NCBI RefSeq assembly: GCF_030499535.1
Contig: NZ_JASTLB010000001.1
Coordinates: 4,712,001-4,776,000 of the forward strand
Source: Streptomyces sp. TG1A-8
GTDB lineage: Bacteria; Actinomycetota; Actinomycetes; Streptomycetales; Streptomycetaceae
Direction: 5' to 3'
DNA length: 64,000 nucleotides
The position numbers and the translations under genes were made by a program. Below are positions 24,834 to 34,462 of this stretch, in pieces. Every line of letters starts with the position of its first letter. Positions within the stretch are counted from its first letter, which is position 1. The notes beneath the pieces were generated by a model. The model was given only the letters and a program-made list of their open reading frames with translations. It was not told the origin of the DNA and made no database searches.

Positions 24834-24848
24834 TACGCCCCCGGCGAA
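24834..24848. promoter_or_regulatory. ClgR-like operator upstream of clpP1
   Basis: TACGCC-CCC-GGCGAA is an inverted repeat that fits the core CGCY-N3-RGCG of the actinobacterial ClgR binding site. ClgR activates clpP1 clpP2 in Streptomyces (established knowledge). The box is centred about 50 bp before a TAGGGT -10-like element (24888-24893). The site assignment is from motif and position only. Confidence 0.55.
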
Positions 24849-24953
24849 CACCCCCATCTCCGGGATTCCCCGGAGGGGCCTGGGCGTTAGGGTCCATGAG
24901 TACGGGGGCAGGGGAGTCCTCTGAACCCCCCGGCAGGACCCCGCAGGGAACAC

Positions 24954-25613
24954 GTGAGACGGCCCGGCGCCGTCGTAAGACGAGCAGGTGGATACGTGAC
25001 GAATCTGATGCCCTCCGCCGCCGGCGAGCCTTCCATCGGTGGTGGCCTCGGCGACCAGGTCTACAACCGGCTGCTCAACGAGCGGATCATCTTCCTCGGC
25101 CAGCAGGTCGACGACGACATCGCCAACAAGATCACCGCACAGCTTCTGCTCCTCGCCGCCGACCCGGACAAGGACGTCTACCTCTACATCAACAGCCCCG
25201 GCGGCTCGGTGACGGCCGGCATGGCGATCTACGACACCATGCAGTACATCCCGAACGACGTGGTCACGATCGCGATGGGCATGGCCGCCTCGATGGGCCA
25301 GTTCCTGCTGACCGGCGGTGCCGCCGGCAAGCGGTTCGCGCTGCCCCACGCGGACATCATGATGCACCAGGGCTCCGCCGGTCTCGGCGGCACGGTCTCG
25401 GACATCAAGATCCAGGCCGAGTACCTGCTGCGCACCAAGAAGCGCATGGCCGAGCTGACCGCGCTGCACTCCGGCCAGACCGTGGAGACCATCATCCGCG
25501 ACGGCGACCGCGACCGCTGGTTCACCCCGGAAGAGGCCAAGGAGTACGGTCTCATCGACGAGATCATCGCGCACGCCTCGGGTGTTCCGGGAGGCGGCGG
25601 CACCGGTGCCTGA
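24954..25613 (+). CDS. clpP1: ATP-dependent Clp protease proteolytic subunit ClpP1
   Basis: 219 residues if started at GTG 24954 (the form annotated in S. coelicolor, as I recall), or 205 from GTG 24996; neither start has an ideal ribosome site. Forms the barrel-shaped serine peptidase with ClpP2, fed by ClpX and other ATPases. The serine is S113 in MGMAASMGQ, the histidine H138 in MMHQGSAG, and the aspartate lies in the [11 protein letters not shown] region (219-residue numbering). [11 protein letters not shown] forms the oxyanion and handle region. Followed after 69 bp by clpP2, presumably one transcript under ClgR control. Confidence 0.96.
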   Translation: MRRPGAVVRRAGGYVTNLMPSAAGEPSIGGGLGDQVYNRLLNERIIFLGQQVDDDIANKITAQLLLLAADPDKDVYLYINSPGGSVTAGMAIYDTMQYIPNDVVTIAMGMAASMGQFLLTGGAAGKRFALPHADIMMHQGSAGLGGTVSDIKIQAEYLLRTKKRMAELTALHSGQTVETIIRDGDRDRWFTPEEAKEYGLIDEIIAHASGVPGGGGTGA

Positions 25614-25682
25614 CCGGCCCGGCCGCGCCACGCACCGCCACGACCCCAGCTTCCAGAACGCCACCAGGACGGTGAACACCCC

Positions 25683-26348
25683 ATGAGCAACTTCCCCGGC
25701 GCCGCCAGCGGCAGGTACGAAGGGCCCCGGCCCGAGAGCCGCTACGTCATCCCGCGCTTCGTCGAGCGCACCTCCCAGGGCATCCGCGAGTACGACCCGT
25801 ACGCGAAGCTCTTCGAGGAGCGCGTGATCTTCCTGGGCGTCCAGATCGACGACGCCTCCGCCAACGACGTCATGGCGCAGCTGCTGTGCCTGGAGTCGAT
25901 GGACCCGGACCGGGACATCTCGATCTACATCAACAGCCCCGGTGGCGACATGACCGCCCTGACGGCGATCTACGACACGATGCAGTTCGTCAAGCCCGAC
26001 ATCCAGACGGTGTGCATGGGCCAGGCGGCCTCCGCCGCGGCCATCCTGCTCGCCGCCGGTACGCCGGGCAAGCGCATGGCGCTGCCGAACTCCCGCGTGC
26101 TGATCCACCAGCCGGCCGGCTCCACCGGCCGCGGCCAGCTCTCCGACCTGGAGATCATCGCCAACGAGTTCACCCGGATGCGCGAGCAGCTGGAGGACAT
26201 GCTGGCCAAGCACTCCAACCAGCCGATCGAGAAGATCCGCGAGGACATCGAGCGCGACAAGATCCTCACGGCCGAGGACGCCCTCCGGTACGGCATCGTC
26301 GACCAGATCATCTCCACCCGCAAGATGAACAACGAAGCGGTCCGCTGA
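25683..26348 (+). CDS. clpP2: ATP-dependent Clp protease proteolytic subunit ClpP2
   Basis: 221-residue partner of ClpP1. The catalytic serine is S117 in GQAASAAA, the histidine H142 in LIHQPAG, and the aspartate lies in EDIERDKILT. The N terminus is longer than in E. coli ClpP and would be processed. INSPGGDMTAL replaces the ClpP1 form of the handle segment, so the two are distinct paralogues that make a mixed barrel in actinobacteria. ATG 25683 follows AGGACGGTGAACACCCC with weak ribosome-site content. Confidence 0.96.
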   Translation: MSNFPGAASGRYEGPRPESRYVIPRFVERTSQGIREYDPYAKLFEERVIFLGVQIDDASANDVMAQLLCLESMDPDRDISIYINSPGGDMTALTAIYDTMQFVKPDIQTVCMGQAASAAAILLAAGTPGKRMALPNSRVLIHQPAGSTGRGQLSDLEIIANEFTRMREQLEDMLAKHSNQPIEKIREDIERDKILTAEDALRYGIVDQIISTRKMNNEAVR

Positions 26349-26519
26349 CCCCGGACGGCGTACGCTCAGGCCCCCACGGCAGGGTCCACGTGGAAGTGAA
26401 CCGTGCCAAGGGGGGCCCGAACACCCGGCCCGGCAAGGTACCGTCGGACATAAGGCAGCACCAGGAGCCGCTGGACTCGCAAGCGTCCAGGCGTCTCCCA
26501 GGCGAAGGGGAAGCACACC

Positions 26520-27806
26520 GTGGCACGCATCGGTGACGGCGGCGATCTGCTCAAGTGCTCGTTCTGCGGCAAGAGCCAGAAGCAGGTCAAGAAGCTCATC
26601 GCAGGGCCCGGTGTGTACATCTGCGACGAGTGCATCGACCTCTGCAACGAGATCATCGAGGAGGAGCTCGCGGAGACCAGCGAGGTGCGCTGGGAGGAGC
26701 TCCCGAAGCCCCGCGAGATCTACGAGTTCCTGGAGGGCTACGTGGTCGGCCAGGAGCCGGCCAAGAAGGCGCTCTCCGTCGCGGTGTACAACCACTACAA
26801 GCGGGTCCAGGCGGGCGAGAACGGTGGCGCCCAGGGCCGTGACGACGCCATCGAGCTGGCGAAGTCCAACATCCTGCTCCTCGGGCCGACGGGCTCGGGC
26901 AAGACGCTCCTGGCCCAGACGCTGGCCCGCATGCTGAACGTCCCGTTCGCCATCGCCGACGCGACGGCGCTCACCGAGGCGGGCTACGTCGGCGAGGACG
27001 TCGAGAACATCCTCCTCAAGCTCATCCAGGCCGCCGACTACGACGTCAAGAAGGCCGAGACCGGGATCATCTACATCGACGAGATCGACAAGGTGGCCCG
27101 CAAGAGCGAGAACCCGTCGATCACCCGCGACGTCTCCGGCGAGGGCGTCCAGCAGGCGCTGCTGAAGATCCTAGAGGGCACCACGGCCTCCGTCCCGCCC
27201 CAGGGCGGCCGCAAACACCCCCACCAGGAGTTCATCCAGATCGACACGACGAACGTCCTGTTCATCGTGGGCGGTGCCTTCGCCGGTCTGGAGAAGATCA
27301 TCGAGTCGCGGGCCGGCGCCAAGGGCATCGGCTTCGGCGCCACCATCCGCTCCAAGCGCGAGCTGGAGTCCAAGGACGTCTTCGAGGACGTCATGCCGGA
27401 GGACCTGGTCAAGTTCGGCATGATCCCGGAGTTCATCGGCCGCCTCCCCGTGATCACGTCCGTCCACAACCTCGACCGCGAAGCCCTCCTCCAGATCCTG
27501 GTGGAGCCCCGCAACGCCCTGGTCAAGCAGTACCAGCGCCTCTTCGAACTCGACGGTGTGGAACTGGACTTCGAGCGCGGAGCGCTGGAGGCCATCGCCG
27601 ACCAGGCCATCCTCCGCCAGACCGGCGCGCGCGGCCTGCGCGCCATCATGGAGGAGGTCCTCATGTCGGTGATGTACGAGGTCCCCTCCCGCAAGGACGT
27701 GGCCCGCGTGGTCATCACCGCGGACGTGGTGCACTCCAACGTCAACCCGACCCTCATCCCGCGGGACGCGCGCGGGCGCGGGCCGGGCGAGCAGAAGACG
27801 GCGTAG
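26520..27806 (+). CDS. clpX: ATP-dependent Clp protease ATP-binding subunit ClpX
   Basis: 428-residue AAA+ unfoldase delivering substrates to ClpP. The N-terminal zinc-binding domain has cysteines C13, C16, C35 and C38. Walker A GPTGSGKT is at 122-129, the Walker B segment is IIYIDEID, and the pore loop GYVGEDV is present. KGIGFGAT carries the IGF loop that docks on ClpP. GTG 26520 is the start, consistent with the usual [17 protein letters not shown] terminus. It is 171 bp from clpP2, so it may have its own promoter. A perfect 30-bp hairpin terminates it. Confidence 0.97.
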   Translation: MARIGDGGDLLKCSFCGKSQKQVKKLIAGPGVYICDECIDLCNEIIEEELAETSEVRWEELPKPREIYEFLEGYVVGQEPAKKALSVAVYNHYKRVQAGENGGAQGRDDAIELAKSNILLLGPTGSGKTLLAQTLARMLNVPFAIADATALTEAGYVGEDVENILLKLIQAADYDVKKAETGIIYIDEIDKVARKSENPSITRDVSGEGVQQALLKILEGTTASVPPQGGRKHPHQEFIQIDTTNVLFIVGGAFAGLEKIIESRAGAKGIGFGATIRSKRELESKDVFEDVMPEDLVKFGMIPEFIGRLPVITSVHNLDREALLQILVEPRNALVKQYQRLFELDGVELDFERGALEAIADQAILRQTGARGLRAIMEEVLMSVMYEVPSRKDVARVVITADVVHSNVNPTLIPRDARGRGPGEQKTA

Positions 27807-27809
27807 CCG

Positions 27810-27873
27810 CCGCAGGACGCGTGCGAGGGGGCCCCGGTCGGCGGACCGGGGCCCCCTCGCACGCGTCCTGCGG
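27810..27873. terminator. Very long perfect hairpin, bidirectional terminator clpX / membrane protein gene
   Basis: Two exactly complementary 30-base arms (27810-27839 and 27844-27873) flank a 4-base loop. It starts four bases after the clpX stop and ends one base before the stop of the convergent gene, filling the whole 68-bp gap. Confidence 0.92.
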
Positions 27874-27874
27874 G

Positions 27875-28882
27875 TCAGGCCTTGACCCGGACCTCGTTGC
27901 GGACCTTGGCGGTCAGCCCGGCGGCGTCCGCGAGCGACATGCCCTTGCCGCCGGCCAGCGACGCCATGTCGTACGACATCACGTAGGCGAGGGTGCTGTG
28001 GTCGCCCCAGATGCAGAAGGGGATGGTCAGCGTCTGGCCCCCCTCCTTGGCCTGGCTCTCCTGGCACTTCATCACGCCGTTGTCGAAGCCCGCGGGCGTG
28101 TACGTCCGGGGGCTGCCGACGAACCGGCCCTCGGAGGAGTCGGAGTCCTTCCTGGCCGCCGCGAACATGGCGTCGACGACCTCCTCGGGGTCGTCGACGC
28201 TGCCGTACACGCCGGAGAGCAGCAGGTTCTTCGAGGTGACGCCCGCCCCGGACGTGTAACCGGCGCTGACGTCCTTCGGGTCGTGGACCCCCCACGCCTC
28301 GGCGTCCTTGAGGTCGGAGTCGCTCATCCCGCCGGTACCGGAGTCGCTCTTCTCGTAGTCGCCGAGGAGCGTCGCCGGCGTCGTCAGCCTGTGTGGGCCG
28401 TCGTCCGCCACGTCCCCGCCGCCTCCGCCCCCGCCCCCGCCGCCGATCACGAAGTACGCGCCGACGGCGACCGCGGCCACCACGGCCACCGCGCCGATGA
28501 CCAGGCCCGTCCGCTTCCCGCCGCCGGCCGGCGGCGGGGGCTGCGGCGCCCCGTAGGGCTGCTGTCCGTACGGCGGCTGCTGCGGGGGCACGCCCTGCTG
28601 CGGGTAGCCGTACCCGGGCTGGGGCGGCTGCGGGTGGCCGTACCCGGGCTGGGGGGCCGCAGGGGTCTGCTGCGGGTGGCCGTACCCGGGCTGGGGGGCC
28701 GCAGGGGTCTGCTGCGGGTGGCCGTACCCGGGCTGGGGTGCCGCAGGGGCCTGCTGGGGGTAGCCGTACCCGGGCTGGGGTGCCTGCGGCTGCTGGCCGT
28801 AGGGCCCGGACTGCCCCGGCCGGCCGTACGGACCCGGCTGCTGGGGCGGCCCGCCGTACGGACCCGGCTGGTTGCTGCTCAT
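27875..28882 (-). CDS. Pro/Gly/Gln/Tyr-rich single-pass membrane protein with repeats
   Basis: 335-residue protein from ATG 28882, preceded by GGAGGGG. The first 125 or so residues are a low-complexity cytoplasmic region rich in Pro, Gln, Gly and Tyr, with 14-residue repeats of the type [14 protein letters not shown]. One transmembrane helix follows ([20 protein letters not shown]), then a run of ten glycines and an extracellular domain of about 170 residues with two cysteines (MKCQES and IPFCIWG) that may form a disulfide. No known domain is recognised in the extracellular part. Such proteins are common in Streptomyces; function is unknown. Confidence 0.85.
   Translation of the reverse strand: MSSNQPGPYGGPPQQPGPYGRPGQSGPYGQQPQAPQPGYGYPQQAPAAPQPGYGHPQQTPAAPQPGYGHPQQTPAAPQPGYGHPQPPQPGYGYPQQGVPPQQPPYGQQPYGAPQPPPPAGGGKRTGLVIGAVAVVAAVAVGAYFVIGGGGGGGGGGDVADDGPHRLTTPATLLGDYEKSDSGTGGMSDSDLKDAEAWGVHDPKDVSAGYTSGAGVTSKNLLLSGVYGSVDDPEEVVDAMFAAARKDSDSSEGRFVGSPRTYTPAGFDNGVMKCQESQAKEGGQTLTIPFCIWGDHSTLAYVMSYDMASLAGGKGMSLADAAGLTAKVRNEVRVKA
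28608..28790 (-). repeat. 42-bp tandem repeat coding for [14 protein letters not shown] units
   Basis: CCGTACCCGGGCTGG recurs at 28608, 28638, 28680, 28722 and 28764; the last three intervals are exactly 42 bp and two units are nearly identical in DNA. The repeat stays in frame and lies in the disordered N-terminal region. Confidence 0.85.
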
Positions 28883-29007
28883 TCCTGCGTTCCCCTCCAG
28901 ATGCTCATGCGTTCCCGACATCCTGGCCCAGCGGCGGCGGGCACGGGGAGGCGGGGAGCCGCACCGTTACAGAACAAACGCGTTTCGGGACGGCACCGCG
29001 ACACCTC

Positions 29008-29013
29008 TAAACT
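29008..29013 (+). promoter_or_regulatory. Putative -10 element of leaderless valS
   Basis: TAAACT stands seven bases before the GTG at 29021, leaving no room for a ribosome-binding site. A TTCGGG sequence about 18 bp upstream could be a weak -35. Confidence 0.45.
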
Positions 29014-29020
29014 GATCCCC

Positions 29021-31645
29021 GTGACCGAGAACGCTCAGCAGCAGCCACCCGCGCCCGCCACCGAACTGCCGACCCAGTACGCGCCGGCCGACGTAGAGGG
29101 GCCGCTGTACGAGCGCTGGGTGGAGCGGGGGTACTTCGAGGCGGACGCCGGGAGCGACAAGCCGCCGTACACGGTCGTCATCCCGCCGCCGAACGTCACC
29201 GGCAGCCTCCACCTGGGGCACGCCTTCGAGCACACCCTCATCGACGCCCTGACCCGCCGCAAGCGCATGCAGGGCTACGAGACGCTGTGGCAGCCGGGCA
29301 TGGACCACGCCGGCATCGCCACCCAGAACGTCGTCGAGCGGGAGCTGGCCAAGGAGGGCAAGTCCCGCCACGACCTGGGCCGCGAGGCCTTCGTCGAGCG
29401 GGTGTGGCAGTGGAAGGCCGAGTCCGGCGGGCAGATCTCGGGCCAGATGCGGCGCCTGGGCGACGGCGTCGCCTGGTCCCGTGAGCGCTTCACCATGGAC
29501 GAGGGGCTCTCGCAGGCCGTCCAGACCATCTTCAAGCGCCTGTACGACGACGAGCTGATCTACCGCGCCGAGCGCATCATCAACTGGTGCCCCCGCTGCC
29601 TGACGGCCATCTCGGACATCGAGGTCGAGTACCAGGACGACGACGGCGAACTGGTCTCCATGACGTACGGCGACGGGGACGACACCATCGTCGTCGCCAC
29701 CACCCGCGCCGAGACCATGCTCGGCGACACCGCCGTCGCCGTCCATCCCGACGACGAGCGCTACCGGCACCTGATCGGCAGGCTCGTCAAGCTCCCGCTG
29801 ACCGACCGCTCCATCCCGGTCGTCGCCGACACGCACGTCGACCCCGAGTTCGGCACGGGTGCCGTCAAGGTGACCCCGGCCCACGACCCGAACGACTTCG
29901 AGATCGGCCGGCGCCACGACCTGCCGTCCCTGACGATCATGGACGAGCACGCGGTCATCACGGCCCACGGCCCCTTCCAGGGCCTGGACCGGCTGGAGGC
30001 CCGCTCCGCCATCGTCGCCGCGCTGCGCGCCGAGGGCCGGATCGTCGCCGAGAAGCGGCCCTACGTCCACAGCGTCGGCCACTGCTCGCGCTGCAAGACC
30101 ACCGTCGAGCCGCGCCTGTCCATGCAGTGGTGGGTCAAGGTCGGCCCGCTCGCGAAGGCCGCCGGTGACGCGGTCCGCGAGGGCAAGGTCGGGATCCATC
30201 CGCAGGAGATGGAGAAGCGCTACTTCGACTGGGTCGACAACCTCCACGACTGGTGCATCTCGCGGCAGTTGTGGTGGGGCCACCGCATCCCGGTCTGGTA
30301 CGGCCCGGACGGCGAGGTGGTCTGCGTCGGACCCGGCGAGGAGCCGCCCGCCGGCGAGGGCTGGCACCAGGACACCGACGTCCTCGACACCTGGTTCTCC
30401 TCCGGCCTGTGGCCCTTCTCCACCCTCGGCTGGCCCGGGCGGACCGAGTCGCTCGCGAAGTTCTACCCCAACTCCGTCCTGGTCACCGGCTACGACATCC
30501 TCTTCTTCTGGGTCGCCCGGATGATGATGTTCGGCCTGTACGCGATGGACGGCACCCCGCCGTTCCACACCATCGCCCTGCACGGCATGGTCCGCGACCA
30601 GTTCGGCAAGAAGATGTCCAAGTCCTTCGGCAACGCGGTCAACCCGCTGGACTGGATGGACAAGTACGGCTCGGACGCCCTCCGGTTCACGCTCGCCCGC
30701 GGCGCCAACCCGGGCGTGGACGTGCCGATCGGCGAGGACTGGGTCCAGGGCTCGCGCAACTTCGCCAACAAGATCTGGAACGCGACCCGCTTCGCGCTGA
30801 TGAACGGCGCGACGGTGGACGGCCCGCTGCCCGAGCCGTCGGCGATGTCGGCGGCCGACCGGTGGATCCTCTCCCGCCTCAACTCCGTCGTCGCCGAGGT
30901 CGACGCGTACTACGACGACTTCCAGTTCGCCAAACTGTCGGACACGCTGTTCCACTTCGCCTGGGACGAGGTCTTCGACTGGTACGTCGAGCTGTCCAAG
31001 ACGACGTTCCAGGCCGGCGGTGCGGCGGCCGAGGCCGCCAAGCGCGTCCTGGGCGAGGTCCTCGACGTCACCCTGAAGCTGCTGCACCCGGTCGTCCCGT
31101 TCGTCACGGAGACCCTGTGGACCACGCTCACGGGCGGCGAGTCGGTCGTCGTCGCCGCGTGGCCCGAGGACAGCGGCTTCCGGGACCCGGCGGCCGAGCG
31201 GGAGATCGCCGCCCTCCAGTCCGTCATCACCGAGGTCCGCCGCTTCCGCGCCGACCAGGGTCTGCAGCCGGGCCAGCGGGTCCCGGCCCGCCTCACCCTG
31301 GACGGCACGGCGCTGGCCCCGCACGAGGCCGCCATCCGCCAGCTGCTGCGCCTGCAGCCGGAGGGCGGGTCCTTCACGGCCACCGCCACCCTCCCGGTCG
31401 CCGGTGCCGAGGTCGCGCTCGACCTGTCCGGCACGATCGACGTGGCGGCCGAGCGCAAGCGCCTGGCGAAGGACCTGGCCGCCGCCGAGAAGGAGAAGGC
31501 CCAGGCCACGGCCAAGCTGGGCAACGAGGCCTTCCTGGGGAAGGCGCCGGAGAACGTGGTCGGGAAGATCCGCGCGCGCCTGTCCAAGGCGGAGGAGGAC
31601 ATCGAGCGGATCCAGGCCCAGCTGGCGCGTCTGCCGCAGGCGTAG
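29021..31645 (+). CDS. valS: Valyl-tRNA synthetase
   Basis: 874-residue class I aminoacyl-tRNA synthetase charging tRNA-Val. The HIGH signature appears as H64-L-G-H67 after PPPNVTGSL, and KMSKS is at 531-535. The editing domain between them includes [13 protein letters not shown]. The C-terminal anticodon-binding region ends in the coiled-coil arm typical of ValRS ([20 protein letters not shown] and [11 protein letters not shown]). GTG 29021 is chosen because the conserved protein begins here; the open frame extends far upstream without homology. No ribosome site is present and a -10 element is seven bases away, so the mRNA is probably leaderless. Cytosolic, essential. Confidence 0.97.
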   Translation: MTENAQQQPPAPATELPTQYAPADVEGPLYERWVERGYFEADAGSDKPPYTVVIPPPNVTGSLHLGHAFEHTLIDALTRRKRMQGYETLWQPGMDHAGIATQNVVERELAKEGKSRHDLGREAFVERVWQWKAESGGQISGQMRRLGDGVAWSRERFTMDEGLSQAVQTIFKRLYDDELIYRAERIINWCPRCLTAISDIEVEYQDDDGELVSMTYGDGDDTIVVATTRAETMLGDTAVAVHPDDERYRHLIGRLVKLPLTDRSIPVVADTHVDPEFGTGAVKVTPAHDPNDFEIGRRHDLPSLTIMDEHAVITAHGPFQGLDRLEARSAIVAALRAEGRIVAEKRPYVHSVGHCSRCKTTVEPRLSMQWWVKVGPLAKAAGDAVREGKVGIHPQEMEKRYFDWVDNLHDWCISRQLWWGHRIPVWYGPDGEVVCVGPGEEPPAGEGWHQDTDVLDTWFSSGLWPFSTLGWPGRTESLAKFYPNSVLVTGYDILFFWVARMMMFGLYAMDGTPPFHTIALHGMVRDQFGKKMSKSFGNAVNPLDWMDKYGSDALRFTLARGANPGVDVPIGEDWVQGSRNFANKIWNATRFALMNGATVDGPLPEPSAMSAADRWILSRLNSVVAEVDAYYDDFQFAKLSDTLFHFAWDEVFDWYVELSKTTFQAGGAAAEAAKRVLGEVLDVTLKLLHPVVPFVTETLWTTLTGGESVVVAAWPEDSGFRDPAAEREIAALQSVITEVRRFRADQGLQPGQRVPARLTLDGTALAPHEAAIRQLLRLQPEGGSFTATATLPVAGAEVALDLSGTIDVAAERKRLAKDLAAAEKEKAQATAKLGNEAFLGKAPENVVGKIRARLSKAEEDIERIQAQLARLPQA

Positions 31646-31656
31646 CCGCCGTACGC

Positions 31657-31700
31657 CGCGCGGGTCCCCGGAGCCGGCCGGGCACCGGAGGACCCGCGCG
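31657..31700 (+). terminator. Hairpin terminator after valS
   Basis: CGCGCGGGTCC and GGACCCGCGCG form an 11-bp perfect stem around a loop that can itself fold (CCGGAGCCGGCCGG). It begins 12 bp after the valS stop. Confidence 0.65.
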
Positions 31701-31825
31701 CCCCGGGGACGCCGGGGACCGCGCGGCGCGCGGTGCCGACCGGGCGGGCGCAGCCGCCCGGCCGACGGGTCCGGGCACTCCGCACCGGCCCCCGGGCCTG
31801 GGCACGCCTCGTCACCGCGGCTCCG

Positions 31826-31831
31826 TAGACT
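31826..31831 (+). promoter_or_regulatory. Putative -10 element of leaderless folC
   Basis: TAGACT is seven bases before GTG 31839, the same arrangement as at valS; no ribosome site and no clear -35. Confidence 0.4.
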
Positions 31832-31838
31832 GGAGCCC

Positions 31839-33359
31839 GTGAGCGACCTCCCCCCGTACGACGACAGCGACCGGCCCGAGCCCCTCGACCCCTTCGACGA
31901 ACTCGTCGCCGAGGAGACCGACCGCGACCCCGACCTCGCGGTGATCGAGGCCGGCAGCCGCACCCTGCGCACCCAGGGCGGCCCGCCGCAGGCCGACGTG
32001 CCCGCGCGTCCGGAGGACCCCGAGGTCGACCGGGCCCTGCGCGAGGTCGAGGCCGAGCTGGCCACCCGCTGGGGCGAGACCAAGCTGGAGCCCTCCGTCG
32101 CCCGGATCGCCGCGCTGATGGACGTGCTGGGCGAGCCGCAGCGCTCGTACCCCTCCATCCACATCACCGGGACCAACGGCAAGACCTCCACCGCCCGCAT
32201 GATCGAGGCCCTGCTCGGCGCCTTCGACCTGCGCACCGGCCGCTACACCAGCCCGCACGTGCAGTCGGTCACCGAACGGATCAGCCTGGACGGCGCGCCG
32301 ATCACTCCCGAGCGGTTCATCGAGACCTACCGGGACGTCAAGCCGTACGTGGAGATGGTGGACGGCTCGCAGGAGTACCGGCTGTCCTTCTTCGAGGTGC
32401 TCACCGGCATGGCGTACGCGGCCTTCGCGGACGCGCCGGTGGACGTGGCCGTCGTGGAGGTGGGCATGGGCGGCTCCTGGGACGCGACCAACGTGATCGA
32501 CGGCGACGTCGCCGTCGTCACCCCCATCGGCCTGGACCACACCGACCGCCTCGGCGGGACGCCGGCGGCCATCGCCGGCGAGAAGAGCGGCATCATCAAG
32601 CGGGGCGCGACTGTGGTCCTGGCCCAGCAGCCGGTGGACGCGGCGCAGGTGCTGCTGAGGAAGGCCGTCGAGGAGAACGCCACCGTGGCCCGGGAGGGCC
32701 TGGAGTTCGGGGTCGTCGCCCGGCAGGTCGCGGTCGGCGGGCAGCTGCTCACCCTGCGCGGACTCGGCGGCGAGTACGCGGAGGTGTACCTGCCGCTGCA
32801 CGGCGCCCACCAGGCGCACAACGCGGCCGTGGCGCTCGCCGCGGTCGAGGCGTTCTTCGGCGTGGGCGCGCAGCACACGCAGCCGCTGGCCCTGGACACC
32901 GTGCGCAGGGCCTTCGCGGCGGTGACCTCGCCGGGGCGGCTGGAGGTCGTGCGGCGCTCCCCCACCGTCGTGCTGGACGCGGCGCACAACCCGGCGGGCG
33001 CCGAGGCCACCGCCGAGGCCGTGCGGGAGGCGTTCGACTTCAGCCGGCTGATCGGCGTGGTCGGGGCGAGCGCCGACAAGGACGTACGGGGGCTGCTGGA
33101 GGCCTTCGAGCCGATCTTCGCCGAGGTCGTCGTCACGCAGAACACCAGTCACCGCGCCATGGACGCGGACGCACTGGCGGCGGTCGCCGTCGAGGTGTTC
33201 GGCGAGGACCGCGTCCAGGTCGAGCCGCGGCTGCCCGAGGCCCTGGAGGCGGCGATCACGCTGGCCGAGGAAGAGGGCGAGTTCGCGGGCGGCGGCGTGC
33301 TGGTCACCGGCTCGGTCATCACGGTGGGCGAGGCCCGCCTGCTCCTGGGAAAGGGCTGA
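31839..33359 (+). CDS. folC: Folylpolyglutamate / dihydrofolate synthase
   Basis: 506-residue Mur-ligase-fold enzyme adding glutamates to folates (and possibly glutamate to dihydropteroate). The P-loop GTNGKTS is at residues 111-117, RYTSPHVQSVTER follows, and EVGMGGSWDATN and DHTDRLGGT carry metal and substrate residues. The C-terminal domain has LDAAHNPAGA. An acidic N-terminal extension of about 60 residues, not part of the fold, makes it longer than the usual 430. GTG 31839 starts a leaderless-looking gene. It precedes a DUF4233 gene by nine bases, a pair conserved in actinobacteria. Confidence 0.95.
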   Translation: MSDLPPYDDSDRPEPLDPFDELVAEETDRDPDLAVIEAGSRTLRTQGGPPQADVPARPEDPEVDRALREVEAELATRWGETKLEPSVARIAALMDVLGEPQRSYPSIHITGTNGKTSTARMIEALLGAFDLRTGRYTSPHVQSVTERISLDGAPITPERFIETYRDVKPYVEMVDGSQEYRLSFFEVLTGMAYAAFADAPVDVAVVEVGMGGSWDATNVIDGDVAVVTPIGLDHTDRLGGTPAAIAGEKSGIIKRGATVVLAQQPVDAAQVLLRKAVEENATVAREGLEFGVVARQVAVGGQLLTLRGLGGEYAEVYLPLHGAHQAHNAAVALAAVEAFFGVGAQHTQPLALDTVRRAFAAVTSPGRLEVVRRSPTVVLDAAHNPAGAEATAEAVREAFDFSRLIGVVGASADKDVRGLLEAFEPIFAEVVVTQNTSHRAMDADALAAVAVEVFGEDRVQVEPRLPEALEAAITLAEEEGEFAGGGVLVTGSVITVGEARLLLGKG

Positions 33360-33368
33360 GGTCCCGTC

Positions 33369-33731
33369 ATGCGCACGCTCTGTTCGTCCACCCTGATCGG
33401 CGAGTTCTTCATCATCGGGTTCGCCGGTCTGGTGGCCATGAAGGACCCGGACCTGTCCACGTCCACCGTGTGGCTGGTCAGCGGTGTCGCCATGGCCCTG
33501 TGCCTGCTGCTGTGCGGCATGGTGACCCGGCCGGGCGGGGTCGTGCTCGGCTGGGTCCTGCAGGTCGCCCTGATCGCCTCCGGCGTCTTCGTGCCGATCA
33601 TGTACTTCATGGGCGTGGTGTTCGCCGCGCTGTGGTGGGCCTCGGTGCACTTCGGGAGGAAGGTGGACGAGGCCAGGGCCCGCTTCGCCGCGCAGGCGGA
33701 GTCCGCCCCCTCCACACCTGACGCTGTGTGA
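33369..33731 (+). CDS. DUF4233 small membrane protein
   Basis: 120-residue protein with three to four predicted helices: [49 protein letters not shown] and [16 protein letters not shown]. It is followed by a short charged tail. A DUF4233 protein lies directly after folC and before ndk in many actinobacteria, including M. tuberculosis Rv2446c (recalled). The nine-base gap to folC implies co-transcription. No function is established; a link to folate or nucleotide metabolism would be guesswork. Confidence 0.85.
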   Translation: MRTLCSSTLIGEFFIIGFAGLVAMKDPDLSTSTVWLVSGVAMALCLLLCGMVTRPGGVVLGWVLQVALIASGVFVPIMYFMGVVFAALWWASVHFGRKVDEARARFAAQAESAPSTPDAV

Positions 33732-33795
33732 CAGGCGCCCCGACACGCCCTGTAACCTCGTCCCACCGCACACGCCAGCCGTAAGGAGTTCCCCC

Positions 33796-34209
33796 GTGAC
33801 CCAGCGCACCCTCGTCCTCCTCAAGCCCGACGCCGTCCGTCGTGGCCTGACCGGCGAGATCATCAGCCGCATCGAACGCAAGGCCGGCTGGCGGATCACC
33901 GCGCTGGAGCTGCGCACCCTGGACCGCGGCACGCTGGAGCAGCACTACGCCGAGCACGTGGGCAAGCCCTTCTACGAGCCGCTGGTGGAGTTCATGTCCT
34001 CCGGCCCGGTCGTCGCCCTGGTCGTCGAGGGCGAGCGGGTCGTCGAGGGCGTCCGGCAGCTGGCCGGCCCGACCGACCCGGTCGCCGCCGCGCCCGGTTC
34101 CATCCGCGGCGACTACGGCGTGATCGTGCGGGAGAACCTCATCCACGCGTCGGACTCGGAGGGATCCGCCGAACGCGAGGTGAAGATTTTCTTCCCGGGC
34201 CGCGCGTAA
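33796..34209 (+). CDS. ndk: Nucleoside diphosphate kinase
   Basis: 137-residue enzyme balancing nucleoside triphosphate pools by transferring phosphate through a histidine intermediate. [20 protein letters not shown] is the typical N terminus. The active-site histidine is H117 in NLIHASDS, and EVKIFF closes the fold. GTG 33796 follows AAGGAG with normal spacing. A TAACCT -10-like element at 33753-33758 suggests its own promoter after the folC pair. Cytosolic. Confidence 0.97.
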   Translation: MTQRTLVLLKPDAVRRGLTGEIISRIERKAGWRITALELRTLDRGTLEQHYAEHVGKPFYEPLVEFMSSGPVVALVVEGERVVEGVRQLAGPTDPVAAAPGSIRGDYGVIVRENLIHASDSEGSAEREVKIFFPGRA

Positions 34210-34268
34210 CGCCCGCGGCGCGGCGCGGGGTCCGGGCGGGGAGCTCCCCGTACGTCCCGCACGAGCAG

Positions 34269-34302
34269 GGGCGTTCGAGGGAACGGGCGCCCCCGAACGC
34301 CC
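34269..34302 (+). terminator. Hairpin between ndk and mreB
   Basis: GGGCGTTCG pairs with CGAACGCCC around a 16-base loop that also contains complementary GGGCGCCC. Located 60 bp after ndk; probably ends that transcript. Confidence 0.5.
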
Positions 34303-34462
34303 GTCTCCACAAGCGTGGCGACACGGCATCTGCAGACAATGGCGGAGACCCTCCCGCAGTGTTCGTGCAGGCGCGTCTACGATGGAACCCTTCACGTCAC
34401 AGCACCCACCTCGCCGACCTGAGGAGCCCTCAAAGGCCCGCAGGGAGGCCAGACGAATCCTG

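Noticed and set aside
23166..26795. A 1209-codon minus-strand open frame opposite tig, clpP1 and clpP2
   Set aside because: Repetitive Leu/Val/Asp/Gly translation of the antisense of three well-identified genes; it has no homology pattern of its own.
27821..29020. Upstream in-frame extension of valS by 400 codons
   Set aside because: The extension is antisense to the repeat-rich membrane protein gene and to a terminator; ValRS homology begins at GTG 29021.
28967..32236. A 1089-codon minus-strand frame opposite valS
   Set aside because: Antisense of a canonical aminoacyl-tRNA synthetase; no independent motifs or ribosome site.
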